From the NCBI RefSeq assembly GCF_029223585.1, contig NZ_CP119424.1, forward strand, positions 2,046,001 to 2,110,000: a stretch of DNA of 64,000 nucleotides, in the 5' to 3' direction. Shown piece by piece: positions 61,051 to 64,000 of the stretch. Every line of letters starts with the position of its first letter. Position 1 is the stretch's first letter. This DNA is from Photobacterium sp. DA100. Its GTDB lineage: Bacteria > Pseudomonadota > Gammaproteobacteria > Enterobacterales > Vibrionaceae. Below the pieces are notes generated by a model, which saw only the letters and a program-made list of their open reading frames with translations, did no database searches and was not told the DNA's origin. A program made the translations under genes and the position numbers.

Positions 61051-63200
61051 TGACGTATCAACCATTACTGATGAGCTTCGACGAAGCCGCTATCCTTCGT
61101 GAAGATCTGGGTAAAGATACCCTGATGGGCAATGCACTGGCCCGTGACATTGCAAAACTGGAAGACTACATCGCAACGGTTGGTATCGAAGTACCTGGCC
61201 ACGGCGAAGGGGGCGGCTATGAGCACAACCGTCACAAGCAAAATTACATCCATATGGATATTGCCGGCCGTTTGTACCTGATCACCGAGAACGAAGCGTA
61301 CCGTGATTACATCCGTAACCTGCTGGTGGCCTATGCCGAGGTTTACCCGACGTTGGAGCTGAACGTCAGCCTTGACAGTAATCACCCCGGCCGTATCTTC
61401 CACCAGACGCTGAACGAGAACATGTGGATGCTTTACGCGTCTTGTGCGTATAGCTGTATCCACCACACCTTGCCTGATGACGAGCGCCGCCTGATCGAAA
61501 ACGATCTGTTCCAGATCATGGCGGATATGTTTGTCGACACCTATGCGCACGACTTCGATATCATCCACAACCACGGTCTGTGGGCGGTAGCAGGTGTGGG
61601 TATCTGTGGTTACGCTATCCAGAACCTGGACATCGTGGATAAGGCGCTATACGGTTTGAAAGGCGACAGCGTTAGCGGTGGCTTCCTGGCTCAGCTTTCT
61701 CAGCTTTTCTCGCCAGACGGCTACTACATGGAAGGCCCTTACTACCACCGCTTCTCACTGCGCCCAATTCAATTGTTTGCCGAAGCGATTGAGCGTCGTC
61801 AGCCTGAGGTGGGTATTTTTGCCCATAAAGATGGCGTGATTAAAACAACCAGCTACGCGGTCATGTCAACGGCATTCCCGGACGGTACGCTACCGGCTTT
61901 GAACGACTCGTCTAAGACCATGGACATCAACGATGAAGGCGTTCTGATCAGTACCAGTGCTTGTTTCGGTCGCTACGAAGAAGACGCCAACCTACTGGCG
62001 ATGGCTGCTCACCAGAAAGATGTGTGGGTGCATATATCGGGTAAGAAACTGTCTGACGCGGTAGCGAAAGAAGCGTCTATCCCTGCATTTAACTGGGGTA
62101 GCCTGTTTGTGACTGATGGCCCTGAGGGCGACAAGGGTGGCCTGACTATCCTGCGTCACCGTGACAGTAAAGATGAAGATACCATGGCCTTGCTCTGGTT
62201 CGGCCAGCACGGCTCAGATCACCAGTACCACTCGGCACTGGATCACGGTCACTACGACGGCCTGCACCTGAGCATATTCAACAAGGGCCACGAAACCCTG
62301 CACGACTACGGTTTCGGTCGCTGGGTAAACGTTGAGCCTAAGTTCGGTGGTCGCTACATTCCCGAGAACAAGAGCTACTGCAAGCAAACTATCGCTCACA
62401 ACACGGTAGTTGTTGACCGCAAGACCCAGAACGAATTCAACACGGCATTGGCAGAATCCCGTAACGGTGAATTGCACTTCTTCAAGACTGAAAACGAAGA
62501 CTTCCAGGGCATGAGCGGCATCGTACGCGAATACTACGCCGGTGTAGATATGCAGCGTAGCGTGCTATTGGCGAAAGTTGACGGTATCGAAAACCCATTG
62601 ATCATCGACTTATACCGCTTGAGCACTGAAGACGAGCACGAGTATGACTTCCCAGTACACCACAGGGGCCAGATCATCCGCACCGATTTCGACTACCAGG
62701 CAAACGCCAGCTTGAAGCCAATGGGCGAAAGCGATGGCTACCAGCACATCTGGCAAGTTGCGCAGGGCGAAGTATCAGGCAGCTCGCTGGTTAGCTGGTT
62801 GCATGACAACTGCTACTACAGCATGGTGAGCTCTGCGGGTAATAGTGGTGAAGTGATCTTCGGTCGCCTGGGTGCCAACGATCCCGACTTCAACCTGCGT
62901 TCTGAGCCAATGTTCGTACTGCGCCAGAAAGCGAAATCTCATCTGTTCGCCAACGTGCTGGAAACTCACGGTTACTTTAACGAAGCGGTAGAGGCCTCGG
63001 TTGATGCCCGCGGTAAGGTTGCGCGCATTGAAGTGGTTGGTATGGATGATGTAGCTTCTGTTGTTCGCCTGCATCTTGTTGATGGCCAGGCTCTGACCTA
63101 TGCGGTCTCTAACCAAACTGGCGGTCTGCAAGACGGCAAGCACGAAGTACGCTTCGCTGGCGAGAGCTTCAGCTGGGAAGGCCCTTTCGCACAGCTATAA
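61050..63200 (+). CDS. PL17 oligoalginate lyase, copy 2
   Basis: The 716-aa paralogue is co-linear with copy 1 throughout (LMGNALARDIAKLEDYI, HGEGGGYEHNRHKQNYIHMDIAGRLYLIT, IIHNHGLWAVAGVGICG, GYYMEGPYYHRFSLRP, SALDHGHYDGLHLSIFNKG, VNVEPKFGGRYIPENKSY). It keeps the Asn-His, Tyr and His catalytic set and also lacks a signal peptide. Codon choice is more biased to highly expressed codons than in copy 1, suggesting different expression or age. V. splendidus likewise carries two PL17 genes with different block preferences. Confidence 0.93.
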   Translation: MTYQPLLMSFDEAAILREDLGKDTLMGNALARDIAKLEDYIATVGIEVPGHGEGGGYEHNRHKQNYIHMDIAGRLYLITENEAYRDYIRNLLVAYAEVYPTLELNVSLDSNHPGRIFHQTLNENMWMLYASCAYSCIHHTLPDDERRLIENDLFQIMADMFVDTYAHDFDIIHNHGLWAVAGVGICGYAIQNLDIVDKALYGLKGDSVSGGFLAQLSQLFSPDGYYMEGPYYHRFSLRPIQLFAEAIERRQPEVGIFAHKDGVIKTTSYAVMSTAFPDGTLPALNDSSKTMDINDEGVLISTSACFGRYEEDANLLAMAAHQKDVWVHISGKKLSDAVAKEASIPAFNWGSLFVTDGPEGDKGGLTILRHRDSKDEDTMALLWFGQHGSDHQYHSALDHGHYDGLHLSIFNKGHETLHDYGFGRWVNVEPKFGGRYIPENKSYCKQTIAHNTVVVDRKTQNEFNTALAESRNGELHFFKTENEDFQGMSGIVREYYAGVDMQRSVLLAKVDGIENPLIIDLYRLSTEDEHEYDFPVHHRGQIIRTDFDYQANASLKPMGESDGYQHIWQVAQGEVSGSSLVSWLHDNCYYSMVSSAGNSGEVIFGRLGANDPDFNLRSEPMFVLRQKAKSHLFANVLETHGYFNEAVEASVDARGKVARIEVVGMDDVASVVRLHLVDGQALTYAVSNQTGGLQDGKHEVRFAGESFSWEGPFAQL

Positions 63201-63214
63201 TTTTATGTCATAAC

Positions 63215-63244
63215 AAAAGCCGGGCTCGCGAGTCCGGCTTTTTT
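63215..63244 (+). terminator. Terminator of the PL17 operon
   Basis: AAAAGCCGGGCTC / GAGTCCGGCTTTT type stem (one G-U pair) with a T run, 15 bp after the stop. Confidence 0.88.
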
Positions 63245-63385
63245 ACGTTTAAGACCCTGATGCAGAAATGTATCAGGGTTTTGTATTATTAATAGGGTCA
63301 TGATGGATATGTAAACGAGATCTGTATCACGAAATTGTCAAGTTGTAGCCAATGAATTACGAATTTAGCGCCACGCCGCTTTTGG

Positions 63386-63408
63386 TATATTGTATTACAA
63401 GTTGGGTG
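63386..63408. promoter_or_regulatory. Operator-like block over the -35 of the first sRNA gene
   Basis: ATTGTATTACAA then GTTGGGTG, 21 of 23 bases identical to the block in the alginate promoter region at 58653. The dyad core TTGTATTACAA (63390-63400) covers the -35 hexamer of the sRNA promoter. Confidence 0.65.
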
Positions 63409-63418
63409 ATCTTATAAT
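63390..63418 (+). promoter_or_regulatory. Sigma-70 promoter of sRNA copy 1
   Basis: TTGTAT at 63390, a 17-bp spacer and a perfect TATAAT at 63413; start expected near 63425. Confidence 0.75.
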
Positions 63419-63424
63419 GCAGCC

Positions 63425-63542
63425 ATCAATCGAGATAGCCGTTCCTCAAGTGGCTACCCTGAGACTGACTTATTATAACAATCTACTTCCTAACTTAAGC
63501 TTTGCCTTGTCTAACAGCGCTCTAGGACGGAGCGCTTTTTTT
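63425..63542 (+). ncRNA. Candidate small RNA, tandem copy 1
   Basis: About 118 nt from the predicted start to a Rho-independent terminator (GCGCTC / GAGCGC stem, T run to 63542). A 5' hairpin is likely (ATAGCC with GGCTA-C). The middle is unpaired and carries the pyrimidine-rich CTACTTCCTAAC, which could pair with ribosome binding sites. A copy with one internal difference follows 259 bp downstream. There is no open reading frame with a ribosome site. I do not recognise it as a named sRNA. Confidence 0.72.
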
Positions 63543-63648
63543 AGCTAAATTGCAGGGGCGAGCTTTGTTCGTCACCCCCACCCTTTATTCTGCTATCCGT
63601 TAATTGCTGTTTTTTGAAATTGCGTTTTATTATTTTAGGTATAATGTT

Positions 63649-63677
63649 TTGCAATGTCGATTTTCTTCGCTTATAAT
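63649..63677 (+). promoter_or_regulatory. Sigma-70 promoter of sRNA copy 2
   Basis: TTGCAA at 63649, a 17-bp spacer and TATAAT at 63672. The upstream DNA differs from that of copy 1 and lacks the TTGTATTACAA block. Confidence 0.72.
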
Positions 63678-63683
63678 GCAGCC

Positions 63684-63803
63684 ATCAATCGAGATAGCCG
63701 TTCCTCAAATGGCTACCCTGAGACTGACTTATTATAACAATCTACTTCCTAACTTAAGCTTTGCCTTGTCTAACAGCGCTCTAGGACGGAGCGCTATTTT
63801 TTT
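63684..63803 (+). ncRNA. Candidate small RNA, tandem copy 2
   Basis: The stretch from the -10 box to the terminator repeats copy 1 base for base, except for A instead of G in the 5' hairpin (CTCAAATGG against CTCAAGTGG) and an A at the start of the terminator T run. Conservation stops at the -10 on one side and at the T run on the other, so the repeat unit is the transcript itself. Beyond it, 63804-64000 shows no clear gene; a 13-codon frame with a good ribosome site at 63922 is noted separately. Confidence 0.72.
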
Positions 63804-64000
63804 GCCTGTTTTTCGCCTTCCCGAAATTCTTGTCAAAGGTTTCTCAGCATTCTCTCGGTGTCTCTGTGAGTTGATTCAATCGGATACATTGCCTAGTTGT
63901 TACTGAAATGGAGAGAGAGCGATGATTTCTATTTCACTGACCGCTCGGATAGTTGGCTGTTGAGACATCCGTTTGAGATAAGCTGCCAGGTGGGAAAAGT

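Noticed and set aside
63604..63906. 100-codon frame across sRNA copy 2
   Set aside because: It spans the promoter, the sRNA and its terminator; one-base conservation between copies follows the transcript, not a reading frame.
63922..63963. 13-codon frame behind GGAGAGAG near the window end
   Set aside because: The ribosome site is good, but the frame is tiny and the downstream gene is outside the window; a leader peptide is possible but cannot be supported.
1..64000. CRISPR arrays, tRNA or rRNA genes, insertion sequences, prophage
   Set aside because: No regularly spaced palindromic repeat array, transposase, integrase, structural phage gene or tRNA/rRNA signature was recognised; the only regular arrays are the iterons and the two sRNA copies.

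Overview
The window is about 64 kb of the origin-proximal part of a secondary chromosome (chromosome II) from a marine member of the Vibrionaceae. The main evidence is an rctB initiator gene beside an iteron-bearing origin (about 4.36-5.5 kb), followed by parA2-parB2 and several copies of the 13-bp palindrome TTTACANTGTAAA, which matches the published Vibrio parS2 centromere consensus. Base composition near 50% G+C and the content (chitinase, alginate catabolism, OmpU-like porin, many AraC/LysR regulators) fit a Photobacterium/Enterovibrio/Grimontia-like genome at least as well as Vibrio itself; the genus is inference.

Layout. 0-2.2 kb: 3'-truncated patatin-like type Vd autotransporter gene. 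2.4-7.9 kb: rctB, ori2 with six iterons at an exact 23-bp period, a DnaA box, two 39-mer-type regulatory repeats, parS2, parA2, parB2. 8-13.4 kb: tmcA and a PHP phosphatase, an unknown 134-aa gene and a FapA/DUF342 gene, bracketed by two pairs of parS2 sites. 13.4-18.7 kb: a LapD-like protein with degenerate GGDEF and EAL domains, and a DctB/DctD-like pair whose regulator has lost the sigma-54 loop and Walker B. 18.9-22.4 kb: pdxH, a small protein, a PAS-LuxR regulator, a possible sRNA, an AEC transporter. 22.4-29.6 kb: a second cluster of RctB-type sites around an AraC gene, then a proline operon (putA, a free-standing PutA C-terminal ALDH-like domain, putP). 30-38.6 kb: GH19 chitinase, porin, sdaA, an F5/8C-subtilase, an HlyD/DUF3302 pair. 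38.9-45.4 kb: Sel1 protein, HAD phosphatase, catB-like acetyltransferase, regulators and an NAD(P)-binding protein. 45.8-54.6 kb: ackA, an abg-like peptidase/transporter pair with its LysR regulator, a cNMP-CBS-DUF294 protein with a DnaQ-like exonuclease, two small membrane/lipoproteins. 54.8-63.2 kb: alginate oligomer catabolism, with a symporter-kdgF-kdgK-eda operon divergent from two tandem PL17 oligoalginate lyases. 63.4-63.8 kb: two nearly identical tandem small RNA genes.

How it works together. RctB acts at the iterons; ParA2/ParB2 and the parS2 sites segregate the origin; a distal RctB-site cluster 18 kb away may titrate or tune the initiator. In the alginate module, unsaturated oligomers would enter through the SSS symporter, be cut to monomers by the two PL17 enzymes (no signal peptide), be converted by KdgF towards DEH, and after reduction by a DEH reductase not in this window be phosphorylated by KdgK and cleaved by Eda. 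A 23-bp operator-like block in the divergent alginate promoter region recurs, with two changes, over the -35 of the first tandem sRNA gene, suggesting that the sRNA shares a regulator with alginate use. This operator-sRNA link, the distal RctB cluster and the degenerate DctD-like regulator are the least described elements here.
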